A stretch of DNA of 46,710 nucleotides from an uncultured Clostridia bacterium (GCA_902477755.1 CABSIK010000016.1:1-46710); one strand, 5' to 3'; positions 7,811 to 15,788 are shown, numbered from the stretch's first letter. Numbers and translations are program-made. Notes: generated by a model not told the origin, from the sequence alone.

Positions 7811-7973
7811 AGAAAGACTCCTTTCTGAAAAAATGGGGGAAAATGAAAAAAGCCATCGGATTGGGGGACCCGATGGTTCTTTTCGGCAAGTGATAAGAAA
7901 AATGGGGGTATTCTTATCATAAAAGAAGACTTTGTTTCAGATAAAACCAGTGTTTCCGATACTGCTTTTATCT
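7811..7973 (-). promoter_or_regulatory. Structured leader of the rhomboid gene (candidate attenuator)
   Basis: The RNA predicted from the promoter at 7980-8009 would carry about 160 nt of untranslated leader. Three hairpins are visible in order: 7971-7941 (ATAAAA and CAGT/ACTG arms), 7919-7891 (TGATAAGAA / TTCTTATCA) and the terminator-like hairpin at about 7880-7848. It does not match any riboswitch class I recognise. It may be a cis-regulatory element or simply the bofA terminators plus an unrelated leader. Confidence 0.45.
7846..7880 (-). terminator. Terminator hairpin 35 nt upstream of the rhomboid start
   Basis: Arms CCATCGG / CCGATGG (7853-7859, 7870-7876) extend with G-T pairs and are followed by GGCTTTTTTC on the minus strand. 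It lies just upstream of the rhomboid ribosome binding site, so it either ends bofA transcripts or attenuates the rhomboid gene. Confidence 0.75.
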
Positions 7974-7979
7974 GTGAAC

Positions 7980-8009
7980 ATCATATCACAAATTATGGCG
8001 TGCTGTCAA
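7980..8009 (-). promoter_or_regulatory. Promoter of the rhomboid leader
   Basis: Minus-strand TTGACA (8004-8009) and TATGAT (7980-7985) are separated by 18 bp, between bofA and the rhomboid gene. Confidence 0.7.
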
Positions 8010-8071
8010 TTTGCCCCTAAGATTTTTCTGCCATTTCTTCTCGACAGGAGTTTACAAAAAGCTACATTTTC

Positions 8072-8320
8072 TCAAAGAAAATGGCTCAGCACCACAAGAC
8101 CTGCCACCCCCGGCATCCCCAGCAGCCCTGTTACCACAAAGGTGACGGCATTGACGCCTACGGCAAAGCCCAGCCTGCCCAAAAGAAACAGCAGGGCGGA
8201 GCCTAAAATCCCCGAAAGCAGAAAACGAAAGAGCCCCTGCAGGGGTTTTGCCAGCGCCACCAGCACCACGATCACCAGACAGGTGATGACCATAGCGGAT
8301 AAAATGGTGGTAGAACTCAT
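8072..8320 (-). CDS. bofA: BofA-family integral membrane protein (pro-sigma-K processing regulator)
   Basis: An 82-residue membrane protein with three hydrophobic segments. The BofA pattern is present: a first helix, the LLSGILGSALLFLLGRLG middle, then VGVNAVTFVVTGLLGMPG with the conserved Asn, Gly-Leu-Gly and Pro-Gly. In Bacillus, BofA sits in the outer forespore membrane and restrains the SpoIVFB protease, delaying sigma-K activation. Its partner here, yaaL, is immediately upstream (21-nt gap), the same pairing as in Bacillus, where recR precedes them. In this genome recR is about 28 kb away. The start has a GGGGGAAGG-type ribosome binding site. Confidence 0.85.
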   Translation of the reverse strand: MSSTTILSAMVITCLVIVVLVALAKPLQGLFRFLLSGILGSALLFLLGRLGFAVGVNAVTFVVTGLLGMPGVAGLVVLSHFL

Positions 8321-8341
8321 ATTCCTTCCCCCTTTGTTGTA

Positions 8342-8569
8342 TCAGCTGATTTTTGCGCATCCTGCGGCAGCCAGATTCAATTCTTTTGCCCGACGCAGGT
8401 AATATTCGTATTTTTTATGCAGAGAGATGATCTCGTAAATGTAGCTGTCAATGAGGGCTTCGTCCGTTTCATCCTGAAAACCTGCCTGTGCCCGCCGCAG
8501 CTCTAACTGGATGGCGTAAATGGCAGCCAGAACTTTTTCGCCCTCGGTGGCTTTTTTTCTTTTGTGCAT
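8342..8569 (-). CDS. yaaL: YaaL-like DUF2508 family protein
   Basis: A 75-residue soluble, mostly helical protein with the DUF2508 pattern (LxxAIYxIQxELRRAQAGFQDETDEALIDSYIYE is split across its length). Its function is unknown. The ATG at 8569 is chosen over a TTG one codon upstream because AAAGGAGGGG lies 7 nt before it. It precedes bofA, as in Bacillus, so the two are probably cotranscribed. Confidence 0.8.
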   Translation of the reverse strand: MHKRKKATEGEKVLAAIYAIQLELRRAQAGFQDETDEALIDSYIYEIISLHKKYEYYLRRAKELNLAAAGCAKIS

Positions 8570-8683
8570 CAAAACCCCTCCTTTCGCCGGATGTACGACC
8601 TTTGTAGATAATATAGGCGAAAAAAGTGGGTTTTATTCCTGTTTTTGTCCAAAAGGGCAGAGCGAGGACGGAAAAATGGGCAG

Positions 8684-8720
8684 AAAAAAACACGGATAAC
8701 CCATTTGGGATATCCGTGTT
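8684..8720 (-). terminator. Terminator of the rpsF-ssb-rpsR operon
   Basis: Arms AACACGGATA / TATCCGTGTT enclose a T/C/A-rich loop and are followed on the minus strand by a run of T, 26 bp after the rpsR stop. Confidence 0.9.
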
Positions 8721-8746
8721 GTGTTTGTAAAAAATCGAGCGGTATC

Positions 8747-8977
8747 TTAGTCCTGTGTGTAGGGCATCAGGGATACGTGTCTTGCTCTCTTGATTGCTGT
8801 TGTCAGCGCTCTCTGATGTTTTGCGCAGTTGCCTGTGATTCTTCTGGGAAGGATTTTACCTCTTTCGGAAACGTATCTTCTCAGTTTGCTTACATCTTTG
8901 TAATCGATTGTTGTCACTTTATCTGCACAGCACTGGCATACGCGTTTTTTTCTGCGACCACGTTTTTTCTGAATCAT
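8747..8977 (-). CDS. rpsR: 30S ribosomal protein S18
   Basis: A 76-residue small-subunit protein that binds 16S rRNA together with S6. The basic start (QKKRGRRKKRVCQCC) and the conserved block DYKDVSKLRRYVSERGKI are diagnostic. Cysteines 14, 16 and 17 plus Cys51 (GNCAKHQR) mark the zinc-binding form of S18. It is the last gene of the rpsF-ssb-rpsR operon, 24 bp after ssb. Confidence 0.97.
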   Translation of the reverse strand: MIQKKRGRRKKRVCQCCADKVTTIDYKDVSKLRRYVSERGKILPRRITGNCAKHQRALTTAIKRARHVSLMPYTQD

Positions 8978-9001
8978 GTTCCGAGCCTCCTTTTCGATGA
9001 A

Positions 9002-9460
9002 TTAGAAGGGCAAATCGTCGTCTTCGATGCTTTCGTCGATGGGGTAGAAACCGTCTGCACCGCCACTTGTCTGCTTGGGAGCAGCGGGTGCGGGAGCAGC
9101 AGGGGCATAGTCACCACGGCTGCTGTTGCCTTCGAAGGACGCTCTGCTTTCTGCAAAGTGCTGTTCTTCTACTACAACTTCTGTTGTCCAGTGTCTTTTC
9201 CCTTCGTTGTCGTCCCAGGAACGAACCTGTAATCTGCCGACAACGCCGACCATTTGACCTTTTTTGAAATATTTTTCTGCAAACTCGCCAGCTTTGCCGA
9301 ATGCAACGCATCCGATAAAGTCAGCGTCCTGCTCGCCTTGTCGTTTGAAACGGCGGTTTACTGCCAAAGTGTATCTGGCTACTGCAAGGGGTTCACTGCC
9401 CTGTGCGTAACGCACTTCGGGGTCCTTTGTCAGTCTGCCCATCAAAATCACTTTGTTCAT
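9002..9460 (-). CDS. ssb: Single-stranded DNA-binding protein
   Basis: A 152-residue SSB that coats single-stranded DNA in replication, repair and recombination. The OB fold occupies about residues 1-110 (MNKVILMGRLTKDPEVRY start, FIGCVAFGKAGEFAEKYFKKG). A flexible Gly/Ala/Pro-rich linker follows. The acidic tip DDDLPF recruits repair and replication partners. It lies between rpsF and rpsR, the conserved Bacillota arrangement, with 18 bp to rpsF. Confidence 0.97.
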   Translation of the reverse strand: MNKVILMGRLTKDPEVRYAQGSEPLAVARYTLAVNRRFKRQGEQDADFIGCVAFGKAGEFAEKYFKKGQMVGVVGRLQVRSWDDNEGKRHWTTEVVVEEQHFAESRASFEGNSSRGDYAPAAPAPAAPKQTSGGADGFYPIDESIEDDDLPF

Positions 9461-9478
9461 AGAAAACCCTCCTTTTTC

Positions 9479-9766
9479 TTACGCTTCTTTGCGGATGATG
9501 AGATAACGCAGAACGTTTTCCATAATACGCATACGAGCTTCGATTTCTGCAGGTGCAGCAGCGGGTGCTTCGAAAGTTGTGAAGCTGTAGAAACCTTCGT
9601 TTACTTTCTGGATTTCGTAAGCGAGTTTTCTTTTGCCCCAATCATCAACTTTTTCGATTTTTGCGCCGAATCTTTCCAGGACAGCCTGTACTTTGGCAAC
9701 TTCAGCCGCTCTGCCTTCATCGTCAAGTGCGGGACTCAATACCAACGCCAATTCGTATTTGTTCAT
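9479..9766 (-). CDS. rpsF: 30S ribosomal protein S6
   Basis: A 95-residue ferredoxin-fold protein that pairs with S18 on the central domain of 16S rRNA. It has the typical NKYELALVLSPAL start and KIEKVDDWGKRKLAYEI core. It is the first gene of the operon, with an AGGAGGTG ribosome binding site and a promoter about 90 bp upstream. The leader of about 85 nt may carry the S6/S18 autoregulatory site known from other bacteria, but I could not align it with confidence. Confidence 0.97.
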   Translation of the reverse strand: MNKYELALVLSPALDDEGRAAEVAKVQAVLERFGAKIEKVDDWGKRKLAYEIQKVNEGFYSFTTFEAPAAAPAEIEARMRIMENVLRYLIIRKEA

Positions 9767-9858
9767 GTTAGGTTACACCTCCTTTTGGACTAATGGCCCT
9801 TTCCCGAAGAAAGAGCAAGGATTTACTTCTGGATGGACGTATGCGCCCATACCAAAAC

Positions 9859-9887
9859 AGCATAGCATACCAAAAAGAAAAAGGCAA
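9859..9887 (-). promoter_or_regulatory. Promoter of rpsF-ssb-rpsR
   Basis: Minus-strand TTGCCT (9882-9887) and TATGCT (9859-9864) are 17 bp apart. A second copy of the GCATA motif lies next to the -10. Confidence 0.65.
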
Positions 9888-9915
9888 GGATTTTTTTCGG
9901 AAAATTTGCATTTTT

Positions 9916-10161
9916 TCAGGATTTTTCAGCAAGGAGGGCGTCATAGGTGGTTTGAAGTACATCCCGAATGGCACGAAGCTGGACGGCGGAGATGTGCTGG
10001 ATGCCCCGTTCCATTTTCACCAGAGATTCTCTGGTCAATGGCACACCCAGAAGCTGAATCTGTCGGACAAGCTCTGTCTGTCCCATGCCTTTTTCCAAAC
10101 GGATGCGGCGGATGTTTTCTCCAATGGGGATGGTGGGGGATTGTTTGATTTTCGGTTCCAT
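9916..10161 (-). CDS. XRE-family helix-turn-helix regulator
   Basis: An 81-residue DNA-binding protein consisting almost only of the XRE/Cro fold: IGENIRRIRLEKGMGQTELVRQ, then LTRESLVKMERG. Its target is unknown. It is divergent from the small gene at 10269, and an inverted repeat ATTCTAG / CTAGAAT around that gene's -10 box (10203-10239) could be its operator. It ends about 30 bp upstream of the rpsF promoter. A GGAGG ribosome binding site precedes the start. Confidence 0.8.
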   Translation of the reverse strand: MEPKIKQSPTIPIGENIRRIRLEKGMGQTELVRQIQLLGVPLTRESLVKMERGIQHISAVQLRAIRDVLQTTYDALLAEKS

Positions 10162-10199
10162 ACTGCCTCCTTGTGGACTGAAACAAGTTCTTTTTTTGC

Positions 10200-10239
10200 T
10201 TCATTCTAGGAAATCCCTATGGTATAATGGGACTAGAAT
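10200..10239 (+). promoter_or_regulatory. Promoter with inverted-repeat operator candidate
   Basis: An extended -10 TGGTATAAT (TATAAT at 10223-10228) has a weak -35 TTCATT 17 bp upstream. Perfect 7-bp arms ATTCTAG (10203-10209) and CTAGAAT (10233-10239) flank the -10, as expected for a repressor site. Confidence 0.5.
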
Positions 10240-10268
10240 TAGTCCACATTGGAAGGGTGGTGAAAAAA

Positions 10269-10517
10269 ATGGATTTATATACGGAAATGTTGGTAGAAAT
10301 TTTAGCAAAACAGAAAATAGAAATACATTTTCCAGAATTATCTTTTTCTGTGGAAGAATTGTTGGAAATGCGATGTTATGAAGCGTTGCGGAAAATCAAG
10401 GCTGTTTTGGAGGATGAAAGCCTGACAGATGCGGTATGTTTTCAAAAAATAGAAGAAATCATAAACATTTTTGAGGAAATAGGAAGCGATGGCGGCAGTT
10501 GTCATGATTTTGGGTAG
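10269..10517 (+). CDS. Small protein of unknown function
   Basis: An 82-residue acidic, mainly helical protein (two long helices rich in Glu, Leu and Ile; two cysteines in the second half and one near the end, SCHDFG). I do not recognise a family. The ATG at 10269 is chosen because it follows a purine-rich GGGTGGTGAAAAAA stretch and lies about 35 bp after the predicted transcription start; an in-frame ATG at 10227 would lie on the promoter itself. It is divergent from the XRE regulator, so the two may form a regulator/target pair. Confidence 0.6.
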   Translation: MDLYTEMLVEILAKQKIEIHFPELSFSVEELLEMRCYEALRKIKAVLEDESLTDAVCFQKIEEIINIFEEIGSDGGSCHDFG

Positions 10518-10529
10518 AAAAAATAGAGG

Positions 10530-10570
10530 AATAAAACAAAGGCCCCCGATTCGGGAGCCTCTGTTTTATT
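10530..10570. terminator. Bidirectional terminator
   Basis: Arms AATAAAACA...GGCCCCCGA and TCGGGAGCC...TGTTTTATT form a long hairpin with A/T tails on both sides between two convergent genes. It overlaps the last codons of the minus-strand gene. Confidence 0.85.
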
Positions 10571-11000
10571 CCTCATCATCATATTCTTTTTCCAGTTTTT
10601 CCTGTCTGCGTTTGCCCATGCGGTACATGCCGAACTGCACCACCAGAAATACCACCACGAAGATGCCCAGCATGGTGAAGATTTCCGCAGGCTGTTTTGT
10701 TTCTGTCTGCAAAGCAAAGCAGATGCCTACCGCAACCATGCCCCCTACCAGAGAAGCCACCAGCCGTTTGGGATTGGGCTTTGCCACCACATTCAGCACA
10801 ACCCCCATTTGTCTGGCGCGGATCATCTGATAAATGGGTGTCAGAATCAAAACCACATATTCCAAAGTACAGTCCTGCAAACTTTGATGCAGGAACAGGA
10901 TTTTTACCACAAAAGACAATACCGCAATGAAATACAGAATCTGCATCATTTCCGCCCAGATTTTGTTCCTCGCCTGTTCAATACGTTCGTCTTTGATCAT
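10566..11000 (-). CDS. Membrane protein of the DUF6773 type
   Basis: A 144-residue protein with about four hydrophobic segments (roughly residues 17-36, 45-60, 80-97, 106-123) and a charged C terminus EKEYDDEE. Its function is not known. The conserved positional partner is a short XRE-type regulator, here only 3 nt upstream, a pair seen repeatedly in Firmicutes, so the regulator probably controls this membrane protein. The family name is given from memory of the pattern. Confidence 0.6.
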   Translation of the reverse strand: MIKDERIEQARNKIWAEMMQILYFIAVLSFVVKILFLHQSLQDCTLEYVVLILTPIYQMIRARQMGVVLNVVAKPNPKRLVASLVGGMVAVGICFALQTETKQPAEIFTMLGIFVVVFLVVQFGMYRMGKRRQEKLEKEYDDEE

Positions 11001-11003
11001 ATC

Positions 11004-11204
11004 TCATGCCTCCTCGTTCCAGAATAATTCATCCAGTGTTTTTCCAAGCGCTTTGCAGATGGCAATGCACAGGTTCAGGGTGGGGTTGTACTTTCCAGCC
11101 TCAATCATGCCGATGGTCTGCCTGGTGACGCCTACCAACTGGGCCAACTGCTCTTGGGAAAGGTCTTTCGCCGCCCGGGCGGCTTTTAGTTTCAGATTTT
11201 TCAA
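11004..11204 (-). CDS. Short XRE-family (YozG-like) transcriptional regulator
   Basis: A 66-residue DNA-binding protein with the pattern of the small Firmicutes regulators paired with integral membrane proteins: LSQEQLAQLVGVTRQTIGMIEAGKYNPTLNLC, then LGKTLDELFW. It is first in a two-gene unit with the DUF6773-like gene and has a strong promoter, so it probably represses its own transcription. Confidence 0.85.
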   Translation of the reverse strand: MKNLKLKAARAAKDLSQEQLAQLVGVTRQTIGMIEAGKYNPTLNLCIAICKALGKTLDELFWNEEA

Positions 11205-11246
11205 GGATGCACCCCCTCTATGGAAAACTTTTCATCTCTTACTTTA

Positions 11247-11275
11247 GTTATATACTATATCATTCTAAATGTCAA
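11247..11275 (-). promoter_or_regulatory. Promoter of the YozG-like regulator unit
   Basis: A perfect TTGACA (11270-11275) and TATAAC (11247-11252) are 17 bp apart on the minus strand. Confidence 0.8.
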
Positions 11276-11416
11276 GTATATATTACATTTTGAAAAATAA
11301 AAATGGAATCGTACTGTATGAAAACAGGACGGAGGGGGAAAATGTTTCCTCCGAAAAATCTGCATTTTGCTCAAAGCAAAAGAGAAATACCATAGAAAAA
11401 CCGTCTGATTTCCGCC

Positions 11417-11446
11417 TTGTATGCCCCTGTCCGGTTGTTTTATAAT
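11417..11446 (+). promoter_or_regulatory. Promoter of the metallo-beta-lactamase-fold gene
   Basis: TTGTAT (11417-11422), an 18-bp spacer and TATAAT (11441-11446), 35 bp before the start codon. Confidence 0.65.
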
Positions 11447-11480
11447 AAATGCAGTTTGAAAAAGAGAAAGGAACACAACT

Positions 11481-12530
11481 ATGCTGACAAAAATATATGA
11501 AAATCCTGCCGTTTATCGGGTGGATGTGCCCCTGCCGGACAATCCCCTGAAAAACCTGAACTGTTATGTCATTCAGGACAGCGGCGAAACACTGATCATA
11601 GATACAGGCTTCAATCGGAAAGAATGTCTGGATGCCCTTTTGGAAGGGCTGGCAGAGCTGGACGCAGACTGGGAAAAAACAAACCTGTTTTTGACCCATC
11701 TTCACGCAGACCACACAGGTCTGGCGCCTACCCTCATGAAGGACAAGCCCGGCAAGATGTATATGAGCCGTGTGGATTATGCGGTTTTGGAAGGGCTTAT
11801 GGTAGGCGAGGTTTGGAAGATTTCCGATGCCAATTTCATTGCCGAAGGCTTTACACAGGAACAAATCAACTTGCTCCACAGCGGCAATCCTGCCAGAGGA
11901 TTTGAGCCGGAGTGCTTTTTTGATGTGGAAGAACTGGAGGACGGGGACATAATCACCGTAGGAAAATGGAAATTTACATGTATTCTGGTGCCCGGACATA
12001 CACCGGGGCAGATGCTTCTGTATCAGCCAGAAGAACGGCTCCTCTTTACGGCAGACCATATCCTTTTTGACATCACACCCAACATTACCTGTTGGGTAGG
12101 CACGGCGGATTCGCTGGGGAATTATTTGGATTCTCTGGTGAAAACAAGGGACATCCCCATTCGGACAGCCCTGCCCAGTCATCGGAAAAACGACATGAAT
12201 GTGTACGAACGTATGGACGAAATTGTGGAGCACCATTTGAAACGACTGAAAGAGACCGTAGACGCCATCCAGCAGTTCCCCGGCAGTCATGCCACAAAAA
12301 TTGCCACTTGTCTGCGCTGGTCTATGCGTGGGAAAACATGGGAGGAATTCCCCTTGTCCCAGCGTTGGTTCGCTGTAGGGGAAACCATTGCCCATCTGGA
12401 TTATCTGGTATGCAGAGGCTATGCAGAGCGGAAAGAAGTAGATGGCAAAAACGGATATTGGCTCACCATGGACGGGGCTTTGTGCAAATCCAAGCTGGAC
12501 TGTGTCTGGAAAAACTACCGCGCGAAATAA
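11481..12530 (+). CDS. Metallo-beta-lactamase-fold hydrolase with C-terminal winged-helix-like domain
   Basis: A 349-residue cytoplasmic hydrolase. The zinc-binding motif HLHADHTG (73-80) is followed by PGHTPGQM and a downstream Asp/His pair (TADHILFD), so the binuclear site looks complete. Residues from about 265 form a small helical domain (HLDYLVCRGYAERKE) like the winged-helix tail of LACTB2-like proteins. The substrate is unknown: thioesters, phosphodiesters and RNA are all possible in this superfamily. Transcribed alone; a palindromic element follows its stop codon. Confidence 0.85.
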   Translation: MLTKIYENPAVYRVDVPLPDNPLKNLNCYVIQDSGETLIIDTGFNRKECLDALLEGLAELDADWEKTNLFLTHLHADHTGLAPTLMKDKPGKMYMSRVDYAVLEGLMVGEVWKISDANFIAEGFTQEQINLLHSGNPARGFEPECFFDVEELEDGDIITVGKWKFTCILVPGHTPGQMLLYQPEERLLFTADHILFDITPNITCWVGTADSLGNYLDSLVKTRDIPIRTALPSHRKNDMNVYERMDEIVEHHLKRLKETVDAIQQFPGSHATKIATCLRWSMRGKTWEEFPLSQRWFAVGETIAHLDYLVCRGYAERKEVDGKNGYWLTMDGALCKSKLDCVWKNYRAK

Positions 12531-12554
12531 AGGGAAGAAATGTCAGGATGATTT

Positions 12555-12640
12555 AAGGTCATCTTCATAAGACAACAAAGAAAGCTGAAATCCTTATGAT
12601 ACATAGGATTCCAGCTTTCTTATTCTTAAGGAGAAAGTGC
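12555..12640 (-). mobile_element. Terminator-loop palindromic element, copy 3 (internally deleted, inverted)
   Basis: Read on the minus strand, the left end GCACTTTCTCCTTAAGAA resembles module A of copy 1, then jumps to the inner hairpin of module B (AAGAAAGCTGGAATCC arms) and the right end CTTATGAAGATGA. It is flanked by AAA direct repeats (12641-12643 and 12552-12554). Host arms GGATGA (12546-12551) and TCATCC (12643-12648) lie just outside and a T run follows at about 12653-12659, so it too may split a weak terminator. Confidence 0.65.
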
Positions 12641-12772
12641 TTTCATCCGGCGTTTTTTTGTGCGGAAAAACACGTTTTTTGGAAGATGCAGGAAGAAAAT
12701 TTTTGGGCATCCGTCTGTTTTGTATGCTAAAATGGAGAAAAGGATATTTTTTTGGAGAAAGGAAACACATCT

Positions 12773-14920
12773 ATGGATATTTTGAAACAGTTGCAGATAG
12801 AACTGGGCATCAAGGCTTCTCAGGTGGAAAACACCGTAAAACTGCTGGATGAAGGCAACACTGTGCCCTTCATTGCCCGTTACCGGAAGGAAGTCACAGG
12901 CTCTCTGGATGACCAGATCATCCGTCAGCTGGCAGAACGGCTCACAGCCCTCAGAAATCTGGAAGAAAAACGGGAAATGGTGCGCAACGCCATTACGGAA
13001 CAGGGCGCCATGACCGACGAACTTTCCGCAAAACTGGAAGCTGCCATGACCCAGACGGAAATCGAGGATATTTACCGTCCTTACCGCCCCAAACGCCGCA
13101 CCCGTGCATCCATTGCTAAGGAAAAAGGTCTTGCCCCTCTGGCGGAATACATTTTCGGGCAGGCATTTCTGGTGCCGCTGGAAGAATACGCCGCCGCTTT
13201 CGTAGACGCGGAAAAAGGCGTGGAAACTGTGGAAGATGCCATCAACGGTGCGAAAGACATTCTGGCGGAACAGTTCTCTGATGATGCAGACCTGCGGAAA
13301 ATGCTCCGAGAAGAAACCATGAAATATGGCCAGCTGGTGACAAAAGCGGCGAAAGAGCAGACAGAACCCACTGTCTACGAAATGTACTACGATTACAGCG
13401 AACCCCTGCAAAAAGCCGCAGGCCATCGTATCCTTGCGGTGAATCGTGGGGAAAAAGAGGGCATCCTGACGGTGAAGCTGGAAGGGGACGAAGAAAGACT
13501 CCTGCAAAAACTGGAACGGAAACTCATCCGCAAAAACAGCCCTGCGGTGGAACTGCTGAAAGAAGTCATTGCCGACAGCTATAAACGCCTCATTGCGCCC
13601 TCTCTGGAACGGGAAATCCGCAACGATTTGACAGAAAAAGCCGAAGAATCCGCCATGGGCGTATTCCGGGAAAATCTGAAACAGCTTCTTTTACAGCCCC
13701 CCATCAAAGGAAAAACAGTGCTGGCATTAGACCCTGCTTATCGTACAGGCTGTAAAATCGCTGTCATTGACGAAACAGGCAAACCTCTGGAAACCACTGT
13801 GGTTTATCCTACACCTCCCCAAAACAAAACCGCCGAAGCGGAAAAGAAATTGACAGCCCTCATCAAAAAATACGATGTAGACCTGATTTCCATCGGCAAC
13901 GGCACTGCCTCTCGGGAATCTGAGCAGTTTGTGGCGGAAATGCTGAAAAAACTGGATAAAAAGGTTTATTATATCATTGCCAATGAAGCAGGGGCTTCTG
14001 TGTATTCCGCGTCCAAACTGGGTGCGGAGGAATTCCCTGATTATGACGTTGCTCTGCGTTCTGCTGTTTCCATTGGCAGGCGTATCCAAGACCCTCTGGC
14101 GGAACTGGTAAAAATCGACCCCAAATCTATTGGCGTTGGACAGTATCAGCACGACATGAACCAGAAGCGTCTGGGCGAAACATTAGGCGGCGTCGTAGAG
14201 GATTGTGTAAACAGTGTCGGCGTTGACCTGAACACAGCAAGTCCTGCTTTGCTTTCTTATGTGGCAGGCATCAACAACACCGTTGCGAAAAATATTCTCA
14301 CATATCGTGAAGAAAACGGCCTGTTCCATAACCGGAAAGAACTGAAAAAAGTTCCCAAACTGGGGCCGAAAGCCTTTGAACAGTGCGCCGGTTTCCTGCG
14401 CATTGCCGAAAGTGATATGCCTTTGGATAAGACCGGCGTCCATCCCGAAAGCTATAAGGCGGCAGAAGCATTGCTGAAGCTTTGCGGCTATTCTCTGGAG
14501 GATGTGGCATCTGGTCAGGTGAAAGGCTTGGCAAACAAAGTCAGCATGACCGAAGAAACAGCGGAAAAACTGGGCGTTGGTCTGCCTACCTTGCAGGATA
14601 TTGTCAAGGAACTGGAAAAACCCGGCCGTGACCCCCGTGACGAAGCCCCTGCCCCTGTGCTGCGCAGTGATGTACTGACCATGGAGGACTTGAAAGAAGG
14701 CATGGTGCTGAAAGGTACTGTCCGCAATGTCATTGACTTTGGTGTGTTTGTGGACATCGGCGTCCATCAGGATGGTCTGGTGCATATTTCCCAGATTTGC
14801 GACCGATTCATCAAGCATCCCTTAGAAGCGGTGAAGCTGGGGGATATTGTTACGGTGAAAGTATTGAGCGTGGATTTGCAGCGCAAACGCATTTCCCTGA
14901 CCATGCGGGGCGTAGAATAA
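12773..14920 (+). CDS. tex: Tex-family RNA-binding transcription accessory protein
   Basis: A 715-residue cytoplasmic nucleic-acid-binding protein of the Tex/YhgF family, linked to transcription and RNA metabolism. Domains in order: N-terminal helical Tex region (about 1-190, with PFIARYRKEVTGSLDD); a further helical segment; a YqgF/RNase H-like domain (about 320-450, VLALDPAYRTGCKIAVID); helix-hairpin-helix repeats (about 480-560, VDLNTASPALLSYVAGI); and a C-terminal S1 domain (about 640-710, GVFVDIGVHQDGLVHIS). The ATG at 12773 is preferred to an in-frame TTG at 12752 because the purine-rich GGAGAAAGGA lies between them. Length is normal. Confidence 0.95.
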   Translation: MDILKQLQIELGIKASQVENTVKLLDEGNTVPFIARYRKEVTGSLDDQIIRQLAERLTALRNLEEKREMVRNAITEQGAMTDELSAKLEAAMTQTEIEDIYRPYRPKRRTRASIAKEKGLAPLAEYIFGQAFLVPLEEYAAAFVDAEKGVETVEDAINGAKDILAEQFSDDADLRKMLREETMKYGQLVTKAAKEQTEPTVYEMYYDYSEPLQKAAGHRILAVNRGEKEGILTVKLEGDEERLLQKLERKLIRKNSPAVELLKEVIADSYKRLIAPSLEREIRNDLTEKAEESAMGVFRENLKQLLLQPPIKGKTVLALDPAYRTGCKIAVIDETGKPLETTVVYPTPPQNKTAEAEKKLTALIKKYDVDLISIGNGTASRESEQFVAEMLKKLDKKVYYIIANEAGASVYSASKLGAEEFPDYDVALRSAVSIGRRIQDPLAELVKIDPKSIGVGQYQHDMNQKRLGETLGGVVEDCVNSVGVDLNTASPALLSYVAGINNTVAKNILTYREENGLFHNRKELKKVPKLGPKAFEQCAGFLRIAESDMPLDKTGVHPESYKAAEALLKLCGYSLEDVASGQVKGLANKVSMTEETAEKLGVGLPTLQDIVKELEKPGRDPRDEAPAPVLRSDVLTMEDLKEGMVLKGTVRNVIDFGVFVDIGVHQDGLVHISQICDRFIKHPLEAVKLGDIVTVKVLSVDLQRKRISLTMRGVE

Positions 14921-14931
14921 TTGTTATGGTT

Positions 14932-14960
14932 TTGTCAAAGATTTTTTACAGAAATGTAAT
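14932..14960 (+). promoter_or_regulatory. Promoter candidate for the stalk-domain gene
   Basis: TTGTCA (14932-14937) and TGTAAT (14955-14960) are 17 bp apart, starting 11 bp after the tex stop. A second -10-like TATACT lies about 25 bp further on. Confidence 0.45.
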
Positions 14961-15031
14961 GTTTTTGTGTCATACTATTTGATATACTGAGGAAAAGACC
15001 GGAAGTACATATTGGAAGGGAGAGAGGATTT

Positions 15032-15751
15032 ATGAAACGAATGATGGCATATATACTGGCTGGTGTTTTGACATTGGGCTGCGGCACAACAGCTTTTGGG
15101 GCGGAAAAGATTTCTGATACCATGATGGTACAGGATACAGCAGTGACCCAGCCTCTTTATGCAGGTGAATGGGACATAAAATTGGTACCTGTCCGTGAAG
15201 TAGGGGACATTTTGGGTTACACAGTGGCGTGGGATAAAGAAACACGCTCCGTTACCCTTTCCGACGGCACAACTACCGTTGGCTTTGCCTCCGGAAAGGA
15301 TGCTTATCTGGTGGAAGGCGAAACAAAAAGCATCGGCGGTGCGCCGGAATTGCTGGATGGCGTGCAGTATGTGCCTGCGGACTTGTTTTCCGCTTTCTTC
15401 CCTGTAGCTATGCAGACAAAGGCAGGTCAGCTTGTTTTCACAGACCTGACAGCGGAAGATGTGGAGCAGGTGAAAGGTACTGTTGTGGAAGCGGCGCAGT
15501 ATAATCTGGTGCTGCGTCTGGAGGACGGTACCCTGCGGATTTTCACCAAAAATCAGGCAGATATGACACGGGCTGGCAGTCTGGAAAAGGACAGCGCTGT
15601 GGCAGTATACTGCAAGAGCGCAGACCCTAAAACAGCCCTGAAGATCGTGGCTGTACTGCCGGAAACCGTAAATGTTCCTGGGGTTGAAGCGCCTGCGGTT
15701 GAAGCTCCTGTGGCAGAAACTCCTGTGGATACTACAGTGCAGGAAGGCTGA
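15032..15751 (+). CDS. Exported stalk-domain (copper amine oxidase N-terminal-like) protein
   Basis: A 239-residue secreted protein. A signal peptide occupies about residues 1-23 (AYILAGVLTLGCGTTAFGA). A stalk domain like that of copper amine oxidases (about 45-130: LVPVREVGDILGYTVAWDKETRSV) is followed by a beta-rich segment (about 145-205) and a Pro/Ala/Val/Glu tail with VEAP-type repeats. In Clostridia such domains are found on many envelope and sporulation proteins and do not imply copper or oxidase activity. Its role is unknown. Confidence 0.78.
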   Translation: MKRMMAYILAGVLTLGCGTTAFGAEKISDTMMVQDTAVTQPLYAGEWDIKLVPVREVGDILGYTVAWDKETRSVTLSDGTTTVGFASGKDAYLVEGETKSIGGAPELLDGVQYVPADLFSAFFPVAMQTKAGQLVFTDLTAEDVEQVKGTVVEAAQYNLVLRLEDGTLRIFTKNQADMTRAGSLEKDSAVAVYCKSADPKTALKIVAVLPETVNVPGVEAPAVEAPVAETPVDTTVQEG

Positions 15752-15761
15752 GGATTTGCAA

Positions 15762-15788
15762 AGCCCATGGCAGTCCATGGGCTTTTTT
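15762..15788 (+). terminator. Terminator of the stalk-domain gene
   Basis: Nine-base arms AGCCCATGG / CCATGGGCT with a CAGT loop, followed by TTTTT. Confidence 0.92.
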
